Origin: Clostridia bacterium
Lineage (GTDB): Bacteria > Bacillota_A > Clostridia > Christensenellales > CAG-138
Assembly: GCA_017553815.1 (NCBI GenBank)
Contig: JAFZJT010000005.1
Location: forward strand, 1-12,514
Length of the DNA stretch: 12,514 nucleotides
Direction of reading: 5' to 3'
Positions 7,249 through 12,514 of the stretch are shown piece by piece. Position 1 is the stretch's first letter, and the number at the start of each line of letters is the position of its first letter. A program made the translations under genes and the position numbers. The notes below the pieces were generated by a model. It made no database searches. It was not told where the DNA came from and saw nothing but the letters and a program-made list of their open reading frames with translations.

Positions 7249-8172
7249 ATGAAATTCAAGGTTGTGCCTTTCGGCGTCCAGCATAGGGACGAGATGATCT
7301 ATATGATCCTTCGCGCCAAGGAAGCGGTCGGACACCCGCCGAAGATCAACGAAGATCTTCTCGATATAAACAAATACTATTTCGACAGGGGCGACGCTTT
7401 CTTCGTTGCGCTCGACGACAGCGGCAGGGTCATCGGCTGCGGCGGCTACTCCAGGATCGACGCTACGGACGAGGCATTCGTGCATCGGCTCTACGTCACG
7501 CCCGAGCTCAAGAATTGCGGCATCGGCACGGAACTTTTGAACGCCATCGAGGCCGCCATGCTCGCCAAGGGCATCAGGGTCGCCAAGGTGCATCTGGGCA
7601 CACCCGCGGAAAAATGGCGGGAGGCATACAATTTCTACCCCAAGCACGGCTACAGGGAATACGCTCCCGGTTATATGCAGAAAACGCTCGACGAGGTGCT
7701 CGACGCAGAGGGCGTCGCTCTTGCCGCGCGTCTGCTTGATGATGAGGATGAGTTCGCTCTTGCCGCCGACGGCTTTTCCATGTCCGTGCGCACCCGCTTC
7801 TATCCGGACGATATCGCGCTGCCCGTCAACGGCACGCTCTATGTTAGTGTCAGAAGCGGCGATTACTCCGGCAAGGCCGAGATGGATATCGATTACAAAT
7901 GGTTCAACATTTTCATCAGCAGGCTCGCCGCCATCTATAAGACCCTCAGCGGCGAGGCGCGCATTGCCGAGCCCTACGGAGAGCAGCAGTTCCTTTGCTT
8001 CACCGGCGACGGCATGGGGCATATCTTCGTCAAGGGCCTTTTGAGCGACGGCGGCAGCCACAAGCTTACCTTTGAAAACATGCTCGATCAGACCGAGCTT
8101 CATGACTTCGTTGCCGCCCTGACCGGCGCCTACGTAGACAAGCACTTCGTTAGCAAGCAAAAGGGCGACTGA
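7249..8172 (+). CDS. GNAT N-acetyltransferase with an extra C-terminal domain
   Basis: A 307-aa protein. I chose the ATG at 7249 (MKFKVVPFGV), 2 bp after the preceding stop and with GGAGA just upstream. Longer readings would run inside the aldo/keto reductase gene. Residues about 1-147 are a GNAT domain: GRVIGCGGYSRI (strand), then HRLYVTPELKNCGIGTELL (79-97), the acetyl-CoA-binding motif A with the R/KxxGxG/A-like loop, and NFYPKHGYRE (128-137) as motif B. GNAT enzymes transfer acetyl from acetyl-CoA to an amine; the substrate here is unknown. Residues about 165-307 form a second domain with VRSGDYSGKAEMDI (201-214), LAAIYKTLSGEA, GHIFVKG and FENMLDQTEL. This pattern recalls the WapI-type immunity domain, a similarity recalled by eye and not tested. 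The fusion is unusual. It is last in the operon and is followed by a strong terminator. Confidence 0.88.
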   Translation: MKFKVVPFGVQHRDEMIYMILRAKEAVGHPPKINEDLLDINKYYFDRGDAFFVALDDSGRVIGCGGYSRIDATDEAFVHRLYVTPELKNCGIGTELLNAIEAAMLAKGIRVAKVHLGTPAEKWREAYNFYPKHGYREYAPGYMQKTLDEVLDAEGVALAARLLDDEDEFALAADGFSMSVRTRFYPDDIALPVNGTLYVSVRSGDYSGKAEMDIDYKWFNIFISRLAAIYKTLSGEARIAEPYGEQQFLCFTGDGMGHIFVKGLLSDGGSHKLTFENMLDQTELHDFVAALTGAYVDKHFVSKQKGD

Positions 8173-8191
8173 TCCGCCGGTTTGAATGTAT

Positions 8192-8229
8192 GCTCCGAGA
8201 ATGCTCACGGTGTTCTCGGAGCTTTTTTT
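8192..8229 (+). terminator. Intrinsic terminator ending the nuclease/reductase/acetyltransferase operon
   Basis: GCTCCGAGAA (8192-8201) pairs perfectly with TTCTCGGAGC (8213-8222), followed by seven Ts. Confidence 0.95.
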
Positions 8230-8562
8230 AATAAATTGGGCTTGTCGGCTGCAAGAGCACGGTGGATAAATGAATTCGCTTCGCTAATGAAGCAAAATGA
8301 AGACGCCTTCGGCTAATGAAGCGTGCCTTCGGCACATTGTGGTGGGAATTCTTTCGGAATTCCGATTTTATATTGGAGAATGCGGAGCGAGCAATTTGGC
8401 TGAATTCGGCTTCGCCGAACGGAAAAACGCGGAGCCGGTCGAAGCATTTTTCGCAGGATGCCCTCCGCAGGTGCCTCCGCGGCGAGCGGCGGCAACACCC
8501 CAAAAAGGAAAAATGCGAAGTCAATCGCAGCATTTTTCCCTAAACGCCCCTCCGGCTAGGAG
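8230..8562. repeat. Non-coding, hairpin-rich intergenic region
   Basis: About 330 bp with no credible gene: the short open frames here have no RBS or protein-like composition. It holds many small perfect palindromes: GTGCC-TTC-GGCAC (8323-8335), GGAATTC-TTTCG-GAATTCC (8345-8363), TTCGGC-TTC-GCCGAA (8405-8419) and a 10-bp-stem hairpin, GGAAAAATGC (8507-8516) with GCATTTTTCC (8530-8539). An 11-bp direct repeat GCTAATGAAGC occurs at 8283-8293 and 8312-8322. Most loops are TTC. This has the look of interspersed repeat DNA found many times in a genome, but copy number cannot be judged from one window. Confidence 0.6.
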
Positions 8563-8591
8563 TTGCGGCTTTTCCTCATCGGTGATATAAT
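8563..8591 (+). promoter_or_regulatory. Sigma-A promoter of the dockerin-protein gene
   Basis: -35 TTGCGG (8563-8568), 17-bp spacer, -10 TATAAT (8586-8591). The RBS GAGGA (8624-8628) lies 8 bases before the ATG. Confidence 0.75.
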
Positions 8592-8636
8592 TATACAGTC
8601 GGTAAACGACGAAACAAAAAACTGAGGAAAAACATT

Positions 8637-10130
8637 ATGAAGAAAGCATTGGCTATCATCCTTGCGGCGCTTCTGGCGTTCGCGGCCCTTCCCGTAATGG
8701 CGAAGACCGCGCCCGAAATGCGCGCGCGCACCGAGCTTTTGGATCTTACGGCGCAAACCTCGCCCGTTTCAAACGCGGCGGAGGGCTGGGCGTTCGACCC
8801 CGCGGGCAACGGCGGCGCCCCCCTGCTCACCCTTGAAAGCTACGGCAGCGCTTCCGCGCACGCGGCGCCCATCCTGCTTCCCGCAAACAGCACCGTTCGC
8901 GTAAACGGCGAGTGCTATATCGACAACGCGGTCATCGGCGAGGATAGGGACGTTCTTAGCGGCAGCTGCGACGGCTATTTCCGCATCGAGGGCGAGGGCA
9001 CGCTGAACCTTTACGCCCGGCAGCACAAGGGCAGGTGCGTCAGCCTCCCGCTCGGCGGCGAGAACGTGAACGAGGAATTCCTCTATATCCATGACGTAAC
9101 GCTGAACTGCTACGGCATGGAGCGCACGAACAACAACTCCTCCACCCTGCCCCCCTGCATCTACGGCGCTCACGCGATCGAGATAAAGAACGCGGTCGTC
9201 AACACCGATCAGGGCAGCTGCGGCATCAATATGCAGGGCTTCACCCCTATCGGCGGCGTGAATGAAGAGAACACCAACGAGCTGCTCGTTGAAAACTCCA
9301 CCGTCAATATCCAGAACGAGAGCGCGAACAACCTTTGGAACTACGCCAAGGGCATGAACGTTACCTTCGGCAGGGTGCGCTTTGTTAACAGCGACGTTAC
9401 GATAAACGCGGGCAGTAACAGCATCTATGCGTATCTTTCCCTCGTTATCGAGAGCGGCAGCGTCTATATCCGCTCCACCCCCGCAAGCACCGCCGCGAGC
9501 GCCGCGCTCGTTTACTGCAACTATCTCGCTATCGGCGATGGCGTTGAGAGCCTCTACTTCACCACCACCAAGTTCCCGCTCACCAAGGTCATCAACTGCA
9601 AGACCTCGGGCGCATCCACGCTTGCGAGCAATCTGCTCGTTGAGATAGGCAGCTTTGAAGGCGGCAACTTCGCCACCGCGCCCGACAGCGAAAACAACGA
9701 CCTGCCCGCTCTGAAGATATCGGGCGGCGAACCCGTTGAGGCGTATACCGTCAATTTCTACGGCCTTGACGGCGTGCTCCTCTCGAGCGTCAGCGTTCCC
9801 TACGGCGAAGGCGCGACCGCGCCCGAAGCGCCGCAGGTGGTGAATAACGAAAACGGCACCTATATCTTCTGCGGCTGGGACGCGGAGTTCGACAGCGTGA
9901 CCGAGAATATGAACGTGTATGCCGAGTACACCCTGCTTGGCGACGCGGATCAGAGCGAGGCGGTCAACGTCAGCGACGCGCTCGAGGCCATGCGCCATTC
10001 GATGGGGCTAATCTCGCTCGAGGGCAAGGGCTTTACATCCGCCGACGTTGATTTCGACGGCAGCGTGACCGTCAGCGACGCGCTCACGATCATGCGCTTC
10101 TCGATGGGCATCATCAATTCGCTCATCTGA
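8637..10130 (+). CDS. Secreted beta-helix protein with InlB-type repeat and type I dockerin
   Basis: A 497-aa exported protein. Residues 1-22 are a Sec signal peptide ending in VMA before KTAPE. Residues about 60-365 are Asn/Ser/Gly-rich short strands (for example RIEGEGTLNLYA, FLYIHDVTLNC, LLVENSTVNIQN, VRFVNSDVTINAGS), as in right-handed parallel beta-helix carbohydrate-related proteins. Residues about 369-432 are one Listeria/Bacteroides (InlB B-type) repeat: YTVNFYGLDGVLLSSVSVPYG, GTYIFCGWD, MNVYAEYTL. Residues about 434-495 are a type I dockerin with two calcium loops, D436-x-D438 ... D447 and D470-V-D472-F-D474-G ... D481, each followed by a helix ending MRHSMGL or MRFSMGI. A dockerin binds a cohesin on a scaffold or the cell surface. 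No catalytic motif can be assigned, so binding or adhesion is as likely as an enzyme. It is a single-gene unit with its own promoter and terminator. Confidence 0.88.
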   Translation: MKKALAIILAALLAFAALPVMAKTAPEMRARTELLDLTAQTSPVSNAAEGWAFDPAGNGGAPLLTLESYGSASAHAAPILLPANSTVRVNGECYIDNAVIGEDRDVLSGSCDGYFRIEGEGTLNLYARQHKGRCVSLPLGGENVNEEFLYIHDVTLNCYGMERTNNNSSTLPPCIYGAHAIEIKNAVVNTDQGSCGINMQGFTPIGGVNEENTNELLVENSTVNIQNESANNLWNYAKGMNVTFGRVRFVNSDVTINAGSNSIYAYLSLVIESGSVYIRSTPASTAASAALVYCNYLAIGDGVESLYFTTTKFPLTKVINCKTSGASTLASNLLVEIGSFEGGNFATAPDSENNDLPALKISGGEPVEAYTVNFYGLDGVLLSSVSVPYGEGATAPEAPQVVNNENGTYIFCGWDAEFDSVTENMNVYAEYTLLGDADQSEAVNVSDALEAMRHSMGLISLEGKGFTSADVDFDGSVTVSDALTIMRFSMGIINSLI

Positions 10131-10146
10131 GGAAAAACAGAATATC

Positions 10147-10203
10147 GCCGCTTTGATCAAGCGGCTGCTTGGAGCGCTCCCTTCGGGGGCGCTCCCGATT
10201 TAT
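10147..10203. terminator. Tandem hairpins after the dockerin-protein gene
   Basis: GCCGCTT (10147-10153) pairs with AAGCGGC (10159-10165). A second, longer stem is GGAGCGCTCCC (10171-10181) with GGGGGCGCTCC (10185-10195), including one G-T pair, followed by CGATTTATTA. The T-tract is weak, so termination may be partial. The hairpins could also stop the minus-strand transcript of the arcC remnant. Confidence 0.6.
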
Positions 10204-10223
10204 TACAGCGCGGTCGGCGGTTT

Positions 10224-10331
10224 TTATGCCGTCTTGGTGCGCCTTCCAACCTCGAGCTGGCTTTCCGCGGTCGCAGGCTTGCCTGCTTCCTGAAGGGCGT
10301 TTCCGCCAAGAGCGATAACGATCTTTTTCAT
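10224..10331 (-). pseudogene. arcC: Carbamate kinase remnant (N-terminal 35 codons only)
   Basis: Starting at the ATG at 10331 with GGAG just upstream, the reading begins MKKIVIALGGNALQ, the diagnostic start of carbamate kinase with its nucleotide-binding GGNAL loop. It continues with ATAESQLEVGRRT, equivalent to the family's first helix, then KTA and a TAA stop. A full enzyme has about 310 residues, so nearly 90 percent is missing, and no continuation is seen in any frame further along the minus strand. In the family the enzyme makes ATP and carbamate from carbamoyl phosphate in arginine or purine breakdown; this fragment cannot. A good promoter still precedes it, so the loss may be recent. 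Confidence 0.75.
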
Positions 10332-10380
10332 TTTTTCTCCATCATAAAATAAAAATGCGGCGAGCGAGGCGCCAAGGCAC

Positions 10381-10409
10381 ATTATGCCAGTTATTTTTCC
10401 GCTTGTCAA
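10381..10409 (-). promoter_or_regulatory. Sigma-A promoter retained upstream of the arcC remnant
   Basis: On the minus strand, -35 TTGACA (10409-10404), 17-bp spacer, -10 CATAAT (10386-10381). Transcription would start near 10374, about 43 nt before the remnant's ATG. Confidence 0.7.
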
Positions 10410-10489
10410 CAGGGGGAACGCAAAAGATAGCGGAAAATGCAATAAAAACAGGGAATATATAAAACGCTTTGCTTTTTAAAACAAAGTGG

Positions 10490-10518
10490 TTGACAATTTT
10501 GCGATGCGATAGTATAAT
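10490..10518 (+). promoter_or_regulatory. Consensus sigma-A promoter of cassette 2
   Basis: -35 TTGACA (10490-10495), 17-bp spacer, -10 TATAAT (10513-10518): an exact consensus match, with start near 10525. It is the strongest-looking promoter in the window and points into the decayed stretch and the three cassette 2 genes behind it. Confidence 0.88.
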
Positions 10519-10524
10519 TATAAT

Positions 10525-10848
10525 ATGTCAGCATTACTGGCAGCTACGTTGCGGTTATCTGTACCTTCATGGGTATGATTGTAGCCGGGGACGTGCGCTT
10601 GTTGCACTCCGGTTTCTGCTTGCCGCACGCAGCGGCTGCATCAAATACGGATGAAACTGCATCCAAGACAACAGGAAGTGTTAACTTGATTTTCTCCAAG
10701 CACGGTCGGCTTTGATACTTGCTGTCAATAGAAAAAACAGAATATGCCGATCCGAGCAACGCCTATTGTGACCTTGCCATACAATGTAGATGAGCAATAT
10801 GAACCACTGTATCATTATTCAAGGATGAAAGGACTATTGAATATATGA
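10525..10848 (+). pseudogene. Probable decayed gene at the head of cassette 2
   Basis: No intact gene lies here, yet protein-like pieces can be read. One frame carries a hydrophobic VAVICTFMGMIVAG (about 10548-10589). The same frame has ASKTTGSVNLIFSKHGRL, then a TGA at 10713-10715, then YLLSIEKTEYADPSNA. A different frame then gives ATPIVTLPYNVDEQYEPLYH and ends at a TGA (10846-10848) that overlaps the next gene's ATG by four bases (ATGA). Read together they suggest a small exported protein of about 100 aa, broken by an in-frame stop and at least one frameshift near 10755-10765, with no clear start codon or RBS. The alternative is a non-coding leader. The ATGA overlap and smooth continuation of polar sequence favour a former gene. 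Confidence 0.4.
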
Positions 10849-11531
10849 AGAAAAAACTGAGTATTATTTTAGTTGCGATCATTGTGATCTCTGTTTGCAT
10901 ATCTTCACTTGCGTACAGCAGCGAAAGTGTTTTGTGCGGAGAGAAAACATACACGGTCAGCACAAACGGAATCATTAAAACAGCAGAGGATACGGAAAAC
11001 GGCATCAAGGTATCGTATAATTCGATTACCGGTGTTTTAGTTGTTTCGGAAGCCAATGGCGCAGAAACAACCTCCATCAACATCCGTATGTTTTCGACAG
11101 ATGATTATAAAATCGAGCCCTCAAAAGATGATTCAAACAGTTCCCATGACAACGAATATGCGTATCGGTGCACCAATAAATATATCGGCGGCAGGCCATA
11201 TAAGCTTTGGCAGCTTCAAATACCGAATAAAGTAAAACTGACTTATCAGGAAAATGCGAATTCATACGAGATTCTTTCGTTTGTGAGCTGCGTTAATGAT
11301 TTATGCGCATGCGAGCGGGCGATCTTTCTGAAGGTCGGTCAGGCAGCTTTGAATGCTGCATTAACCATAATGTCATCATTCCATTCCGGTCTTTGGGGGA
11401 TTATTGCGACTGTTTTGTTCGGAGCATCTGCAAGCGATGTTTTAGAGAATATGTTTGGTATCAGCAACGCAAAAAAATACTGCAACAAGTATTTTAATGA
11501 TATTGTTGTTTTCAGCAAGCCGATTAGTTAA
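10845..11531 (+). CDS. Secreted hypothetical protein, cassette 2 (intact)
   Basis: A 228-aa protein, family not recognised. The RBS AAAGGA (10828-10833) lies 11 bases before the ATG. Residues 1 to about 23 are a Sec signal peptide (MKKKLSIILVAIIVISVCISSLA). The mature part begins with beta-like strands (EKTYTVSTNGIIKT, IKVSYNSITGVLVVSEANG). It continues with a polar stretch rich in Asp, Ser and Asn (about 86-106), a basic Tyr-rich region (NKYIGGRPYKLWQLQIPNKV), and a Cys cluster SCVNDLCACER (148-158). A hydrophobic Ala/Gly-rich segment follows (about 160-200: QAALNAALTIMSSFHSGLWG, IIATVLFGAS), then a charged tail NAKKYCNKYFNDI. The mature protein has six Cys (31, 109, 149, 154, 156, 213), so disulfides are possible. 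The order signal, beta region, hydrophobic helix pair, polar tail matches that of the cassette 1 secreted protein, though sequence identity is not obvious. Its start overlaps the decayed gene's stop, and the next gene begins 24 bp downstream. Confidence 0.82.
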   Translation: MKKKLSIILVAIIVISVCISSLAYSSESVLCGEKTYTVSTNGIIKTAEDTENGIKVSYNSITGVLVVSEANGAETTSINIRMFSTDDYKIEPSKDDSNSSHDNEYAYRCTNKYIGGRPYKLWQLQIPNKVKLTYQENANSYEILSFVSCVNDLCACERAIFLKVGQAALNAALTIMSSFHSGLWGIIATVLFGASASDVLENMFGISNAKKYCNKYFNDIVVFSKPIS

Positions 11532-11555
11532 GTAATGATAGAAAGAGGATTTGGA

Positions 11556-12108
11556 ATGAAAATAAAACAAATTTGCTTTTTTTGATAGCACCGGTTGCCG
11601 TATCTGTTTCTGCTGTTTCTGCTGTTTCTGCGAAAGCGGATTGTCAAACAACTGCTCCCGGCAGCGATAACGGCATTACCGTTGATTTTGATAACGACGT
11701 TTTTTCGATTGTGCCTGATCCGATAGATGGTGGAGGCGGCAGTGTATATGATCATTCGGGGCACATTGAATCCGCTCATTTTGCTACAGGTTCTCCCGGT
11801 GCAAAGTGGTATTATGCGTTTGACTATACAGCATCGCCAAAGCCTAATGGAAATGGTTGGTACATCAAAAGTATAAGAAATCTTACTGTAACTGCGTACT
11901 ATCCATGGTGGGTTTTTTAGTTGACCACACAGCGTATGTTCGTTGCTTGAGCTTTAATTGCAGCTTGACGCCAACGCAATATCCAACAACTGTTCGGGTC
12001 TCTGCCGAGTTGCTTTTCACAAGTTCTACTAACCCGAGCGGCTATACCGAATCCGTCAGTAACAGCACGGAGATAGTAAATAATGTTGTGCAAGAGTTTA
12101 TTATGTAA
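11556..12108 (+). pseudogene. Secreted hypothetical protein, cassette 2, interrupted by two homopolymer frameshifts
   Basis: The ATG at 11556 has GAAAGAGGA upstream but stops after nine codons (MKIKQICFF). One more T in the T7 run at 11577-11583 would continue into LIAPVAVSVSAVSAVSAKA, completing a Sec signal peptide cleaved before DCQTT. The middle reads GGGGSVYDHSGHIESAHF and GNGWYIKSIRNLTVTAYYPW, then stops at 11918-11920 after WWVF. One more T in the T6 run there would continue into LVDHTAYVRCLSFNCSL, then STNPSGYTESVSNSTEIVNN, to a TAA at 12106-12108. The repaired product would be about 184 aa: a signal peptide plus an aromatic, Ser/Thr-rich beta-like domain with few charges. Family not recognised. 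It is 24 bp after the previous gene and 29 bp before the membrane-protein gene. Real decay, slippage-controlled expression and sequencing error all remain possible. Confidence 0.72.
11606..11632 (+). repeat. 9-bp tandem repeat in a signal-peptide coding region
   Basis: GTTTCTGCT occurs at 11606-11614 and 11615-11623, and GTTTCTGCG at 11624-11632, encoding VSA three times. The unit is a multiple of three, so copy-number change would alter signal-peptide length without shifting the frame. Confidence 0.85.
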
Positions 12109-12137
12109 ATAAATACCGGATCTGAAAGGGGATAGCC

Positions 12138-12347
12138 ATGTCGGCGGTTTTGATGATCATCAGTATTATCGGCAACTCAGTTGGTGTTATTTGCTTAGGT
12201 ATGGGGTGTCTCGCTACAGCGGACGACCTATACGTCACGGCGCAATACTTGCTTGCCGCGCACATCGGTCTCATATGCAGCTCGATTGCCGGAACGATAC
12301 GGATTATCCTCAAAAAACGCGCAGCAAAACAAGATCAGCAACAGTAA
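12138..12347 (+). CDS. Small two-helix membrane protein, cassette 2
   Basis: A 69-aa protein with RBS AAAGGGG (12125-12131), 6 bases before the ATG. Two hydrophobic helices are visible, at about 3-24 (AVLMIISIIGNSVGVICLGM) and 35-57 (AQYLLAAHIGLICSSIAGTI), joined by a short acidic loop (ATADD). The C-terminus is basic and Gln-rich (KKRAAKQDQQQ), so both ends probably face the cytoplasm. No family recognised. It is the last gene of cassette 2, 29 bp after a secreted-protein gene and just before a terminator, in the same position as the 101-aa membrane protein of cassette 1. An immunity or membrane-partner role is inference from this layout. Confidence 0.75.
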   Translation: MSAVLMIISIIGNSVGVICLGMGCLATADDLYVTAQYLLAAHIGLICSSIAGTIRIILKKRAAKQDQQQ

Positions 12348-12355
12348 TCATCTTG

Positions 12356-12380
12356 AGCGGCCGCACACAGGCCGCTTTTC
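12356..12380 (+). terminator. Intrinsic terminator ending cassette 2
   Basis: AGCGGCC (12356-12362) pairs with GGCCGCT (12370-12376) over a 7-base loop, followed by TTTCTCT. Confidence 0.8.
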
Positions 12381-12409
12381 TCTATAATATGCCAATTTCT
12401 AACTTCCTC

Positions 12410-12438
12410 TATACAAAATCGAATTTATGAAGTATAAT
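12410..12438 (+). promoter_or_regulatory. Probable sigma-A promoter for a unit running off the window
   Basis: -35 TATACA (12410-12415, four of six consensus), 17-bp spacer, perfect -10 TATAAT (12433-12438). Downstream, CTTTTTGACCG (12462-12472) can pair with CGGTGAAAAAG (12475-12485) with one internal mismatch, as a leader hairpin. No coding start could be fixed before the window ends. Confidence 0.5.
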
Positions 12439-12514
12439 CTACCGTAGGAATCAAACTGCGGCTTTTTGACCGTTCGGTGAAAAAGGACTGGGTGAAAAAG
12501 GGTGTGAGAACGCA

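Noticed and set aside
7189..8208. 339-aa minus-strand open frame across the acetyltransferase gene
   Set aside because: It is the complement of a clear GNAT gene and runs through the reductase's ferredoxin motif; no RBS or recognisable domain.
8230..8562. CRISPR-like array
   Set aside because: The repeats are short, unequal palindromes without regular spacing or unique spacers of constant length, and no cas gene is near.
8769..9998. 409-aa minus-strand open frame across the dockerin-protein gene
   Set aside because: A shadow caused by high GC at third positions; the plus strand has signal peptide, InlB repeat, dockerin, promoter and RBS.
10713..10715. TGA read as tryptophan or selenocysteine in the decayed gene
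   Set aside because: TGA is used as a normal stop elsewhere (for example the ends of the acetyltransferase and dockerin genes), and the stretch has further disruptions.
3276..12108. Lactococcin 972-family bacteriocins
   Set aside because: The secreted proteins share only general traits (signal peptide, Gly/aromatic-rich mature part) with that family, are longer, and show no motif I could align with confidence.
12492..12514. GTG start of a new gene at the window edge (VKKGVRT)
   Set aside because: AAGGA is only 4 bases upstream and just seven codons are visible, too little to support a gene call.

Overview
The window looks like chromosome from an anaerobic, low-to-mid GC Firmicute, most likely an uncultured gut or rumen Clostridia. 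The signs are Shine-Dalgarno sites of the GGAGG type, sigma-A promoters with 17-bp spacers, an FMN riboswitch in front of a RibU-type riboflavin transporter subunit, a ferredoxin-like aldo/keto reductase, and a secreted dockerin/InlB-repeat protein. No phage, IS element, CRISPR array, tRNA or rRNA was seen.

Layout. The 3' end of dnaB (1-158) converges with a minus-strand pair: an ECF-type sigma factor (1460-1921) and an unrecognised 391-aa protein with beta-rich repeats (268-1443). Divergent from these is a sigma-A promoter, FMN riboswitch, intrinsic terminator and ribU (2052-3052). Next comes an AT-rich cassette (about 3170-4395): its own promoter, a secreted protein broken by one frameshift, a small three-helix membrane protein, and a terminator. 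The core operon follows (4446-8229): a beta-CASP metallo-beta-lactamase nuclease, an aldo/keto reductase with two 4Fe-4S motifs, and a GNAT acetyltransferase with an extra C-terminal domain. After about 330 bp of hairpin-rich non-coding DNA there is a secreted beta-helix/InlB-repeat/dockerin protein (8637-10130).

The last quarter is accessory DNA. A 35-codon remnant of carbamate kinase (arcC) on the minus strand keeps its promoter, RBS and start. A near-perfect consensus sigma-A promoter (10490-10518) then drives a second AT-rich cassette: a decayed coding stretch, an intact secreted protein (10845-11531), a secreted protein broken by two single-base frameshifts (11556-12108), a small two-helix membrane protein (12138-12347) and a terminator.

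The two AT-rich cassettes are the most interesting part. Both place Sec-signal-bearing proteins of roughly 180-240 aa upstream of a tiny integral membrane protein, in the order expected for an exported factor plus a membrane partner such as an immunity protein. I recognise none of these families. All three clear frameshifts are single missing bases in short homopolymers (G3, T7, T6), and all fall in the secreted genes, while the housekeeping genes are intact. That means gene decay, phase variation or sequencing error confined to these genes; the sequence alone cannot decide.
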